The translations under genes were made by a program, and so were the position numbers. Under the pieces are notes generated by a model. It did no database searches. It was not told the DNA's origin and saw nothing but the letters and a program-made list of their open reading frames with translations. This document shows, one piece after another, positions 16,866 through 25,891 of a stretch of 64,000 nucleotides of DNA (position 1 is its first letter; the number at the start of each line of letters is the position of its first letter). Source of the stretch: MVRE01 sp015660965 (GTDB lineage: Archaea > Halobacteriota > Methanomicrobia > Methanomicrobiales > Methanospirillaceae); NCBI GenBank assembly GCA_050015095.1, contig JBEKCC010000001.1, positions 620,001 through 684,000 on the forward strand. Reading direction: 5' to 3'.

Positions 16866-19034
16866 TCATGTCACGGTGAATCTGTTTGCACTTGTTACAG
16901 TTGTGCCATCCGTATTTGTTATTGTGACCCCATACAGACCGAGTGTCGCTCCGGGAGGTATAACCAGATTACCGGTGATCTGGGTGGCTGTAACACTGAC
17001 GACAGTGAAGGATATCGTCGTTGGAGCCCGGGTATATGTTACGGTAGCACCGGGCTGGAATCCGGTACCAACAATGGTAATGGGCACAGTGGTGCCATGG
17101 ACACCAGTGGCGGGTGTATTGCTGGTGAACGTTGGTGTCGGTGCATTGACCGTGAATGTCATGGTGCCTGACGACTGCCCATCCACATTGGTTACTAAGA
17201 TATTCCATGCACCGGAGGTTACCCCATTGAGATCGAATGTACAGGTTATTTGAGTCGGAGAGCCTGCTGTCACACCATATGCATAAACATCCGAATATCC
17301 CGACCGGGTTAACCTGACTGCCGGTGATGGCTGGAACCCGGTACCGGTAAGGGTGACGCCCACCGGCCATCCCCGGTTGCTGTTAGTTGGCGCCCTTACA
17401 GTAAGGGTCGGTGCATTGCTGGTGATCGTAAACCCGTTGGAAAGGGTACCCGTCTCACCGTCGGGGTTAGTAACGGTGACATTCCGTCGTGCGGCTGGTG
17501 CACCGGTCAGATCGAAGGTACAGGTAATCTGGTTTGCACTCACAACAACAACATTGGTTGCAGTAATATCCGGACCCGCGGACGCATTAACAAGTTTGAC
17601 CGTGGCACCATCTTTGAACTTGTTGCCCGCCAGATTCGTGATACTCACTGTCCAGCCGCTTACATAGGTGTTTGGCGTGATACCCGTGACCATCGGGACC
17701 GTAAAGGCGGATGTGCGAGTTCCAGATTTCCCGTCAGTATTCGTAACCATGATATTGTATGCACCGGTTGGAGCATTGGCAGGTATCTGTAATGTACCAG
17801 ACATCTGGGTGGTAGATACTACATTGACATTGGTCAGGTTAATTCTTGTACCACCCTGGTAATAATCGACCAATGCACCGGGCTGATAGTTGGTGCCCGG
17901 CAGGTTCGTTATCGTTACCAGCTGACCCGGGTTTCCTGTTGGTGGCACGGAGTTCCCCGTGATTGTTGGAGCAAGACTGTTTACAGTAAATCCATTTTTC
18001 AACGTACCTGGGTCTGATGAGGGGTTTTGAACGGTCACATTCCAGATTCCCTGGTTAACACCCAGCAGGTTAAAGTTACAGGTAATCATTGTGGGACTCA
18101 CAACGAATACATTGTATGCCGCTACATCGGGACCTGCAGTGTTGTTCACCAGTTTCACGATTGCACCGGACACAAAGTTGTTACCGGCAAGATTCGTGAT
18201 AGTCACCGGCCAGCCACGATTGCCGGTATTGGGCGTGATCGTACTGACAGTGGGGGCAAGTGTAGGTGACACGGTAAACAGGTTACTACCAGTTCCTGAC
18301 TGGAAATCGGGATTTGTTACAACAACATTCCACTGACCGGGTGCTGCGCCTGCAAGGTTGAAAGTGCAGGTAAGCTGGGTTGAGGATACAAAACCAACAC
18401 CGGATCCCGAAATATCTGAGTAGCCGGCCCTTGTGAGGTTCACGGTCGCCCCGTTAACAAAGTTGGTCCCGGCAAGGTTGGTGATGCTGACTATCGTGCC
18501 TGATATGGCACTTGAGGGAGTGATGCCGGAGACCGTAGGTGCGGGTGCGGGAGTTGGTGTCGGTGTCGGTGTTGGGGTTGTTGTGGCATTTCCGGAGAGT
18601 TGAGTGCCGAAATATCCCGATGATAACACGAGTGCACCATTACCTCCTGTATAGATAATCTGCACGTTTTGCGGTATGGGAGGGCAGGGAGTTGAGGTAT
18701 AGGTAAGAGTGTCCCCGATACCCCATGAAGTCCATACCGGGTTACCGTTTTTCGTAAAATTGGCAGTCTCATCAGTGCCATCTACGAGGATCTTAAACGC
18801 CTGTTGTTCTAGCATGTCCCCGCCATTATGGGAGACTATCACATTACAGCTCTGGCTTACGATTCCCGCGCTCAGTGCTGGGATCTTTGCAGAGGGCGGC
18901 TGAGACCAGAGCACAACTCCTACAATTGAAACTGCGATAACGACAATAGTGATAAGCATGACACTACCGATCACTTCTGAAACTGCGCTTTCTTTTTTGG
19001 CATAAAAAATCTTATGGCGCTTGGTTCGTATCAT
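16866..19034 (-). CDS. Type IV pilin-like protein with six IPT/TIG domains
   Basis: A 722-residue cell-surface protein. The N-terminus is an archaeal type IV pilin signature: a short basic leader, then SAVSEVIGSVML and a membrane helix to about residue 44, to be cut by the archaeal prepilin peptidase. A compact head domain (about 50-145) follows, then a Thr-Pro linker (151-166) and six IPT/TIG immunoglobulin-like repeats at about 166-256, 260-352, 355-446, 448-538, 541-630 and 632-722, each with an ITNLAG-type and an N-x-DG motif. The head is nearly the same as in the PKD protein upstream. Probably a surface adhesin or filament subunit. Confidence 0.85.
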   Translation of the reverse strand: MIRTKRHKIFYAKKESAVSEVIGSVMLITIVVIAVSIVGVVLWSQPPSAKIPALSAGIVSQSCNVIVSHNGGDMLEQQAFKILVDGTDETANFTKNGNPVWTSWGIGDTLTYTSTPCPPIPQNVQIIYTGGNGALVLSSGYFGTQLSGNATTTPTPTPTPTPAPAPTVSGITPSSAISGTIVSITNLAGTNFVNGATVNLTRAGYSDISGSGVGFVSSTQLTCTFNLAGAAPGQWNVVVTNPDFQSGTGSNLFTVSPTLAPTVSTITPNTGNRGWPVTITNLAGNNFVSGAIVKLVNNTAGPDVAAYNVFVVSPTMITCNFNLLGVNQGIWNVTVQNPSSDPGTLKNGFTVNSLAPTITGNSVPPTGNPGQLVTITNLPGTNYQPGALVDYYQGGTRINLTNVNVVSTTQMSGTLQIPANAPTGAYNIMVTNTDGKSGTRTSAFTVPMVTGITPNTYVSGWTVSITNLAGNKFKDGATVKLVNASAGPDITATNVVVVSANQITCTFDLTGAPAARRNVTVTNPDGETGTLSNGFTITSNAPTLTVRAPTNSNRGWPVGVTLTGTGFQPSPAVRLTRSGYSDVYAYGVTAGSPTQITCTFDLNGVTSGAWNILVTNVDGQSSGTMTFTVNAPTPTFTSNTPATGVHGTTVPITIVGTGFQPGATVTYTRAPTTISFTVVSVTATQITGNLVIPPGATLGLYGVTITNTDGTTVTSANRFTVT

Positions 19035-19216
19035 GCCTAAAAACCTTTTATCCAGATTTAATTGCGTTCATGCATATATCCTTTGAGGGTGTCAACCCTA
19101 ATTAAAAAGTAAAAAAAAAAAACGTTTTGTGCACAACTCAAACCCTCAGTGAGATCTAAGTTTCGATTGGAAAAAATTTGGTGAGATTAATGTGATCCTG
19201 ACCAACATTTTTTACA

Positions 19217-21634
19217 TCAGTTTGGACAAACCGTTACATTCGCAAACGAAACTGTTGAAGAAGATCCCCCATTAGATGAACCCCCGTTCAGAGCCGGATA
19301 TCCTGTCCGTCCGCTCCGTACCCAAGTATACGACCAGGTAGCAGGCTCCGAACTTCCGTCCTGCCATACCTTGCCATACAGAGTTCCACTTTGCGATTCT
19401 ATCTTGAACCAGTACCAGGTTCCGGTATTCCAACTGAATGTGTAGCTTGGTCCCCAAGCTACCCAGTCGTCAAGCCATTGGACGGTGTTGTGGTCATTAT
19501 GGAATAATAGGTTGTAGCCATACCCATCACCGGTATTGCTGAACAGGCTCACTCCGCCACGGGCATAATCCCCATCAACCCATGAATCAATCCTGACCTT
19601 AGCAGTGATAATATAATTCTGGTTGTTGATCAACCCAGCATTACTTATTATCGCCTTCCTTGGATCTCCATTGGCAGAAGATGTCTGCGCTACCATACCG
19701 CCCGATTCACTCCACGTGCCCCCAATCAATGTCCATGCAGGCCCAATGCTATTATTGTAGAAGTTGTCACTGAAGCACACTAACGAGGAATTCACGACAA
19801 TATAATTATCCTTACGGACAAAATTGCTCCCAAATATGTTCGTCGCTAGGAGTGTAACATTGTAATTGCCATTAGTTATGTAGCTATGTACTGGATTCTG
19901 TAATGTCGATGTGTTCCCAGCTCCGATATCCCCAAATGTCCAGCTCCATGAAGTCGGGGAACCAGTTGAAGCGTCCGTAAATGATACCGAAAGCGGAGGT
20001 GACCCAGAGGTGGGTGTTCCAATGAAATCTGCAACCGGTGGGATGGGGGGGGAGCATACGGTAACATCATCAAATGAAACTGTTGAAGAAGACCCCCCAT
20101 TAGATGAACCCCCGTTCAGAGCTGGATATCCTGTCCGTCCGCTCCGTACCCAAGTATACGACCAGATAGCAGGCTCCGAACTTCCGTCCTGCCATACCTT
20201 ACCATATAACGTTCCACTTTCCGATTTCATCTTGAACCAGTACCAAGTTCCGGTGTTCCAACTGAATGTGTAGCTTGGTCCCCAAGCCACGTGGTCATCA
20301 AGCCATTGGACGGTGTTGTGGTCATTATGGAATACAAGGTTGTAGCCATTCCCATCACCTGTATTGCTAAACAGGCTTACTCCGCCACGGGCATAATCCC
20401 CATCAACCCATGAATCAATCCTGACCTTGACAGTTATTTCATAATCCTGATTGTTGAACAATCCGGCATTGCTGAGTATCGCCTTCTTGGGATCTCCATT
20501 AGCTGAAGAAGTCTGTGCAAGCACACCGCTCGATTCACTCCAAGTGCCTCCAATCAATGTCCACCCAGACCAAATACCGTTTCCGTTGAAGTTGTCACTG
20601 AGACATCCTGGAATCGGTACATTGATATAATCTGTCTTGATAGTAGTGTTGCTTCCACCGGCATTAGATGCTGTTAGTGTCACCGAATACGTTCCAGCTA
20701 CTGTATACGTGTGAGATGGATTCTGTACCGTAGATGTATTCCCAGCTCCGATATCCCCAAATGTCCAGCTCCATGAAGTTGGAGAGTTGGTCGAAGTATC
20801 TGTGAATACAACCGTAAGCGGCGCAGGGCCTGCAGTTGGCGTACCAGCAAAATTAGCAACAGGTGCTGGTACCGGTTGTGCCACCGTTATGTAATTTGTT
20901 TTGATCAAAGTATTGCTGCCTCCCGCATTGGCAACGGTAAGGTTCACCGAATACGTTCCAGCTACTGTATACGTGTGAGATGGATTCTGTACCGTAGATG
21001 TATTCCCAGCTCCGATATCCCCAAATGTCCAGTTCCATGAAGTTGGAGAGTTGGTCGAAGTATCTGTGAATACAACCGTAAGCGGCGCAGGGCCTGTCAG
21101 TGGATTTCCGGTAAAATTTCCAGCTGGTGGCGGGACTAGAGTTGTTGTCGTGGTTACTGTTGGTGCTGAAGACGAAAACGAACCGAAGAACGCAGAGATA
21201 ATAACAAACGAACTGGTGCCGTCATTGAAGACAATATCAACTCTGCCCGGCATCGCGCTGCATGTGGAAGGAGTATAGACCAGCGTATCCCCAATACCCC
21301 ATGTTGTCCACACCGGGTTACCATTCTTCGTAAAGTTGGCAGTCTGATCAGTGCCATCCACAAGGATCTTAAACGACTGCTGTTCCAGCATGTCTCCGCC
21401 ATCATGTTTCATAAATACCGTGCAGCTCTGGTTAGTAATGATAGCAGACAAAGAGGGCAATTTATGAGGGAGTGGCTGCGACCAAAGTACAACTCCAATA
21501 ATAGAGACTGCCGCGACCACGATACTGATCAATAGAAGCGACCCTATGACCTCTGATACAGCACAATGCCCACAGGAAGCGTTGGAGAATATACCGAAAG
21601 ATGCATCATTGTTCTCCTTCTCGGAGAATTTCAT
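19217..21634 (-). CDS. Type IV pilin-like protein with PKD and lectin-like modules
   Basis: An 805-residue surface protein. The pilin-type leader and membrane helix (CAVSEVIGSLLL, to about 50) are followed by a head domain (60-155) nearly identical to that of the TIG protein. Then come PKD domains at about 170-255 and 256-340, a lectin-like (LamG-type fold by appearance) module at 343-527, a third PKD at 531-615 and a second copy of the lectin-like module at 619-804. The two lectin-like modules share most residues and so do the first two PKD domains, showing recent internal duplication. It starts 2 bp after the stop of the 479-residue pilin-like gene. Confidence 0.85.
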   Translation of the reverse strand: MKFSEKENNDASFGIFSNASCGHCAVSEVIGSLLLISIVVAAVSIIGVVLWSQPLPHKLPSLSAIITNQSCTVFMKHDGGDMLEQQSFKILVDGTDQTANFTKNGNPVWTTWGIGDTLVYTPSTCSAMPGRVDIVFNDGTSSFVIISAFFGSFSSSAPTVTTTTTLVPPPAGNFTGNPLTGPAPLTVVFTDTSTNSPTSWNWTFGDIGAGNTSTVQNPSHTYTVAGTYSVNLTVANAGGSNTLIKTNYITVAQPVPAPVANFAGTPTAGPAPLTVVFTDTSTNSPTSWSWTFGDIGAGNTSTVQNPSHTYTVAGTYSVTLTASNAGGSNTTIKTDYINVPIPGCLSDNFNGNGIWSGWTLIGGTWSESSGVLAQTSSANGDPKKAILSNAGLFNNQDYEITVKVRIDSWVDGDYARGGVSLFSNTGDGNGYNLVFHNDHNTVQWLDDHVAWGPSYTFSWNTGTWYWFKMKSESGTLYGKVWQDGSSEPAIWSYTWVRSGRTGYPALNGGSSNGGSSSTVSFDDVTVCSPPIPPVADFIGTPTSGSPPLSVSFTDASTGSPTSWSWTFGDIGAGNTSTLQNPVHSYITNGNYNVTLLATNIFGSNFVRKDNYIVVNSSLVCFSDNFYNNSIGPAWTLIGGTWSESGGMVAQTSSANGDPRKAIISNAGLINNQNYIITAKVRIDSWVDGDYARGGVSLFSNTGDGYGYNLLFHNDHNTVQWLDDWVAWGPSYTFSWNTGTWYWFKIESQSGTLYGKVWQDGSSEPATWSYTWVRSGRTGYPALNGGSSNGGSSSTVSFANVTVCPN
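19251..19740 (-). repeat. Internal repeat copy A (lectin-like module)
   Basis: The DNA encoding residues about 619-804 of the PKD surface protein. It is nearly identical over most of its length to copy B, lying 828 bp away (276 codons), and the reading frame is kept. Long exact stretches point to recent duplication or gene conversion. Confidence 0.85.
20079..20570 (-). repeat. Internal repeat copy B (lectin-like module)
   Basis: The second copy of the lectin-like module, encoding residues about 343-527 of the same protein. It matches copy A with an 828-bp offset. Confidence 0.85.
20681..20832 (-). repeat. PKD repeat unit, copy 1
   Basis: A 152-bp stretch nearly identical to 20945-21096, 264 bp (88 codons) away. 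The two encode most of adjacent PKD domains. At least one base differs (AGCTCC versus AGTTCC, a Ser/Asn change). Confidence 0.85.
20945..21096 (-). repeat. PKD repeat unit, copy 2
   Basis: Partner of the unit at 20681-20832, encoding the first PKD domain of the protein. Confidence 0.85.
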
Positions 21635-21636
21635 CC

Positions 21637-23076
21637 TTACCCGCCTTGAACCGTTGCACTCAGGTTTGCTAGCAAACCCTCAACATGCACATCATATTGA
21701 TTTTCTGATGTTCCAGTGCCGTTGATCCTGAGGAATGCCTGGGATCCTGAAAGCCCCGAATAGTAATACGGATACGCAGTATTAATGGGGACTCCCGCAG
21801 TGAGATTGATGGCATCGTTGAAGTACCGGTACCATACGTCTACCGCGCTGCTGTCATTGGAAGTAATGCTCAGGTTGATCCATTTGGTATTGGCGTATGT
21901 CTGGGAGTAAGGGAGGTTCTGGATACTGGTCACCTGAGTTTTGACCTGGGCCGGGCTGTTACCGCCTAGGCTCCCGGAATTGGTCTGCAGGAAGGGCAAC
22001 TCAATGATTTTAACCCCAATGATGCCGGTGCTTTTGTCATAGGAGAATGTAATCGTGGGAGGTAGTTTGTATGTGCTATTATCCTGCTCGAGAAATATAC
22101 CCCCATTCTGGTAATAATATGTCTGCGGAATCCAGTAATTGTTGCTCGCGGAGTATTGGAGTGCACCAAGAGTGACAGATTGAACCGCTTGCTGGTTATA
22201 TTCGTCAGCAATTGTCACAATACCGTAGCCGGAAATAAGTGTGCCGTATTTGGAAAATGTTATATTCATCGGGTATTGCTGACTCTTCAAATAATTGTTC
22301 AGACCATACACATCATCAACTAGGTTCAGAGTGTAATTGGGCACATTACTCTGCGGCTGGATATTGTTATATACCGTGTAATCCTGGAGGGTCATCACTC
22401 CATTTTTATAAATATCGATCGTGATATCAGTACCCGTGTATCGTGTGCCATCAGCATAAGTGCACGACGCGGGTTGACAACCCGTGGAATAATTATAATA
22501 CGTAGTTCTCGGATTCACCGTCACATTCACGGACCAATTCTGCCCTTGGACAAGGACTGAACGTTTTCCTGAACTGTAATCCGAAGGCGTGGTATCCGAG
22601 ATGTTGACTATGAACTGCTGCGGCGTGGCATTGAAAGAAAGCGATCCAGGCACAAGTATCTGGTTTGATATAACATTCCCATTACCTATCAGTCCCAGCG
22701 ATTGTACCGTAAGAACTTCCTGCCGTTGGTTAAGCGCGAGCGTCCCGCTTGACGGAACCGGGTTCATGACCGGGATGATTGAGAAACCACCCCCCTGCGT
22801 TGATGCTCCACCGGTACCGAGATCAAAGGAAGTGCTCATCGCGGTACCGATCTGACTGTTCGTCCAGAGCGCATCAACACCAATCTTGTACGTAACGAAC
22901 TGATCTCGGACATCGTTCATGTGGAGGATCTCGTTCTCACGCCCCTGCATCGGAACAGAATACGTGAGGTAAAGTGAGAAGGCAGTCATGACAACGACAA
23001 GGATAAGGATAAACCCGATTACCTCAGACAGTGCGTTTTCGCAGCGGGCAGATCTCATAGCTGGTTCCGGAGCCAT
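21637..23076 (-). CDS. Pilin/archaellin-like surface protein
   Basis: A 479-residue protein with a pilin-type N-terminus: a basic leader, then ENALSEVIGFILILVVVMTAFSLYL as a membrane helix (about 14-40). A long beta-rich, Ser/Thr/Asn-rich ectodomain with many potential N-glycosylation sites follows. I recognise no named domain beyond the N-terminus. It is first of three surface-protein genes on this strand, followed 2 bp later by the PKD protein, suggesting one assembly or export unit. The region upstream (23077-23342) would hold its promoter, shared back to back with the radical SAM gene. Confidence 0.75.
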   Translation of the reverse strand: MAPEPAMRSARCENALSEVIGFILILVVVMTAFSLYLTYSVPMQGRENEILHMNDVRDQFVTYKIGVDALWTNSQIGTAMSTSFDLGTGGASTQGGGFSIIPVMNPVPSSGTLALNQRQEVLTVQSLGLIGNGNVISNQILVPGSLSFNATPQQFIVNISDTTPSDYSSGKRSVLVQGQNWSVNVTVNPRTTYYNYSTGCQPASCTYADGTRYTGTDITIDIYKNGVMTLQDYTVYNNIQPQSNVPNYTLNLVDDVYGLNNYLKSQQYPMNITFSKYGTLISGYGIVTIADEYNQQAVQSVTLGALQYSASNNYWIPQTYYYQNGGIFLEQDNSTYKLPPTITFSYDKSTGIIGVKIIELPFLQTNSGSLGGNSPAQVKTQVTSIQNLPYSQTYANTKWINLSITSNDSSAVDVWYRYFNDAINLTAGVPINTAYPYYYSGLSGSQAFLRINGTGTSENQYDVHVEGLLANLSATVQGG

Positions 23077-23342
23077 TCAATTATTATCGATTTCTTTGTT
23101 TCGTCATATGATAATAATTGGTAAAATAATTCTCTATTTAAAAAGGAAAAGGAAGAAAAAATTATAAAAACGCTCCCAGAAACAGTTGAATATACGGGAG
23201 AGAACGATCAGAGAATAACCAAAAGTGCCGGTTTCGCACAATAGTTTGATATTATCCGTGCCATTTCAACAAGCATTTTGAATTCATAACGCTCAAAATA
23301 GACAATACTAATAGAAAGCGTTTCTGCATATCCACGGATTCT

Positions 23343-24335
23343 ATGATACTTTCACAAGGTTGTAATCTTTGCTATAAAGGAGCGAAGATGGTGCTCTTTG
23401 TTACGGGACGCTGCCATCGTTCGTGCTGGTACTGCCCCCTCTCATCCAATCGGAGGGGGAAAGATGTAGTTTTTGCGAACGAGCGGAAGATCGAATACTC
23501 ATCTCAGATTATTGACGAAGCTGAGACAATGAGTGCACTTGGAACGGGTATCACAGGTGGTGAACCCCTGCTATGCATTGATCGTGTTATTGAATATTGT
23601 AAAATGTTAAAAAATCGATTTGGAAAAAATCATCAGATCCATTTATACACGGCGAAGGCTCCAACTTACGAAGAGCTTCTTGCACTAAAAGGATGTGTTG
23701 ATGAGATCCGACTCCACCCATCCCATGAGTGTTGGGAAAATATCCTCGAATCGGATTTTATCCGTTCGGCACAGCATGCAAAAGCGATAGGTTTTGACAT
23801 CGGTATCGAAGTCCCCGCATTGCCCGGGCTCGAACTGCTCATTCCCGCACTCCCGTACCTGGACTTTCTGAACATCAATGAACTTGAATGGGGAGAGACT
23901 AATGCTGATGAGATGCGGAGGCGAGGATTTGAGCTTGATGACAGTTTTCACAATGCAGTTAAAGGAACTCGAAAATGGGCGGAAAAACTTTGCCTCAATG
24001 AAAAAGTCCATTGGTGCTCATCGTCATTCAAAGATTCGGTGCAATTACGGGAGCGACTTAAACGCATCGCGAAAAATACTGCACGTCCTTTCGATGAGAT
24101 TACTGATGACGGAACTATAGTGTACGGTGTTCTTGAACCGGAGGCTGGAACATCAGAAGCTTGTGCTGAGTTATGTTTTAAGGAACTAGGAAAAGATGGA
24201 TATTCCATATGTGGTGATCATATCGAAACAGCGTGGTGGTTACTTGCAGAGGCTCCGGATAAAATTCCGGGAAAAAAAACTGTCATTGAACGGTATCCCA
24301 ATGAAGGAATAATCGTAGAGGTGACTCCACTATGA
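23343..24335 (+). CDS. Radical SAM protein of unknown substrate
   Basis: A 330-residue radical SAM enzyme. The cluster motif is CHRSCWYC (Cys23, Cys27, Cys30) in VTGRCHRSCWYCPLSSNRRGK. The glycine-rich TGGEPLL near 80-86 and a VDEIRLHP stretch are typical of the barrel. The C-terminal third contains several cysteines (EACAELCFKELG) that may bind a further cluster or metal. The stop overlaps the uppS start by 4 nt, so the two are translationally coupled and may act in one polyprenyl-related process, but the substrate cannot be told from sequence. Confidence 0.85.
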   Translation: MILSQGCNLCYKGAKMVLFVTGRCHRSCWYCPLSSNRRGKDVVFANERKIEYSSQIIDEAETMSALGTGITGGEPLLCIDRVIEYCKMLKNRFGKNHQIHLYTAKAPTYEELLALKGCVDEIRLHPSHECWENILESDFIRSAQHAKAIGFDIGIEVPALPGLELLIPALPYLDFLNINELEWGETNADEMRRRGFELDDSFHNAVKGTRKWAEKLCLNEKVHWCSSSFKDSVQLRERLKRIAKNTARPFDEITDDGTIVYGVLEPEAGTSEACAELCFKELGKDGYSICGDHIETAWWLLAEAPDKIPGKKTVIERYPNEGIIVEVTPL

Positions 24336-25096
24336 TCAAAGAACGATTTGTCGAACCATTCTACGAACATTACCTTCAAATGCAATGTCGCAACATCCCC
24401 AATCACATTGCAATTATTCAAGATGGAAATCGACGATTTGCACAGGCACTTGGTATCGATACAGTTCAAGGGCATCGTGCTGGTGCGGATAAGACTGAGG
24501 AGATGCTTGACTGGGTTCATGAGCTTGGTATACAACACATTACCCTCTACTCTTTTTCAACTGAGAACTTCGGACGCGATCAAAAGGAAGTAGATCAGCT
24601 TTTTGCCCTTTTTAAGGAAAAGTTTTTGCAAATTCTCACGGATGAACGCGTACATAAATACAAAATAAAGGTTCAGATGGTTGGCGACCGTTCACTTCTT
24701 CCACCAGACCTTCTTTCAGCAGTTGTTGCAGCAGAAGAAGCAACAAAGACAAACAATGGTTTTTTTCTGAACATCGCCCTTGCTTACGGAGGACGAAATG
24801 AGATCGTTCTCGCTGCCCGCGATATTCTCACATCTGTACGAAATGGAGAAATTCCACTTGATGCTATTGATTTGCAGATGGTCGAATTTTATCTTCATGG
24901 CGGAAAAGGACTGCCTCCTGTTGATCTAATTATCCGAACTGGAAACGAGTACCGCACTTCAAATTTCTTACCATGGCTTGCGAATGGTCATGAATCCGCA
25001 GTTTATTTCTGTGCCCCTTACTGGCCACTCTTTCGCAAAATTGACCTTTTACGTGCTATTCGAGTCTATGATCAGAGAGTGCGATCAAGACAGTAA
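24332..25096 (+). CDS. uppS: cis-Prenyltransferase (undecaprenyl diphosphate synthase family)
   Basis: Extends an allylic diphosphate with isopentenyl units in cis configuration to make the polyprenyl lipid carrier used for glycosylation. The protein is 254 residues. The catalytic motif IAIIQDGNRRFA is intact (Asp, Asn, Arg, Arg). So are the SFSTENF segment, the IIRTGNEYRTSNFLPW block and the terminal E-x-x-FxxxxWPxFR stretch. It overlaps the radical SAM gene by 4 nt. A second, degenerate homologue lies 0.8 kb downstream on the other strand. Confidence 0.95.
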   Translation: MIKERFVEPFYEHYLQMQCRNIPNHIAIIQDGNRRFAQALGIDTVQGHRAGADKTEEMLDWVHELGIQHITLYSFSTENFGRDQKEVDQLFALFKEKFLQILTDERVHKYKIKVQMVGDRSLLPPDLLSAVVAAEEATKTNNGFFLNIALAYGGRNEIVLAARDILTSVRNGEIPLDAIDLQMVEFYLHGGKGLPPVDLIIRTGNEYRTSNFLPWLANGHESAVYFCAPYWPLFRKIDLLRAIRVYDQRVRSRQ

Positions 25097-25177
25097 GTAA
25101 CTTTCACCTTTACCACATTCACAACGCATACCGTCGACTATATCTTATTCGGCAAAAGAATAGAAGATAAGGATATT

Positions 25178-25888
25178 ATGACCTCTCAAAAACAAGGGGG
25201 TGTGCAGTGGCGCCATACATCAGTGCTATTACGTTCCGATATCTTTGCCGCGGCACAAGAACGTGGATTGAATATCAGCAATGAGTGCAACCGTACCCTT
25301 GCTGATCTCGTAGGGATTGATTTTAATCAACAGCAAATTCCAGAAGAGGCAATTGCAGAACCTGTCATAATCGCACCAGAATCGAAAGTGATTCATCAAA
25401 ATTCATTATTTGGATCGGGGAAAATAGGACTACCTCCAGTTATAAACGCAGACGATCCTACAACTCCGATACAAGTATTAAAACTGAAAAAAGAGCATTC
25501 TCATAGACACATTCCAAAAGAATCTACACCAATAGGCAGTTCACTGAAACCCCATCCAGATACAAACAAACCACACATGTCTGAAAAGCCAGTTATTCAT
25601 CGGACAACAGAAAAAACAAAAAAAAATACTAAAGAGAGAAAGGGCACGGAGAATGCGATCAAACGCTTTGTAACCACAAAACTTTTACGAACTGACATCG
25701 GTGATAGTGGTGAAAATATGATTGCCAAGGATGATATGTACCAACTCTTTATTCGATGGTGTAGAACACAATCAATAAAATCCATTCCTGACAAAAAATC
25801 GTTTGGCGTTACTCTTAAAAACCAGTTTGTAATGCACGATGGTTCGGTTGACGGTACGACTTGTTGGATTAATGTAAAAATTCGGTAA
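25178..25888 (+). CDS. Unknown protein with CcdA-like N-terminus and possible winged-helix C-terminus
   Basis: A 236-residue protein I cannot assign to a named family. Residues about 12-48 (TSVLLRSDIFAAAQERGLNISNECNRTLADL) resemble the ribbon-helix-helix/CcdA antitoxin pattern. The middle (about 50-150) is low-complexity, Lys/Pro/His-rich and probably disordered. The last 70 residues (DDMYQLFIRWCR ... KKSFGVTLKNQF) resemble the winged helix found at the end of phage/plasmid D5-type primases. A DNA-binding role is likely, but no toxin gene lies beside it. It converges with the degenerate UppS homologue, 3 bp apart. Confidence 0.6.
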   Translation: MTSQKQGGVQWRHTSVLLRSDIFAAAQERGLNISNECNRTLADLVGIDFNQQQIPEEAIAEPVIIAPESKVIHQNSLFGSGKIGLPPVINADDPTTPIQVLKLKKEHSHRHIPKESTPIGSSLKPHPDTNKPHMSEKPVIHRTTEKTKKNTKERKGTENAIKRFVTTKLLRTDIGDSGENMIAKDDMYQLFIRWCRTQSIKSIPDKKSFGVTLKNQFVMHDGSVDGTTCWINVKIR

Positions 25889-25891
25889 CTA

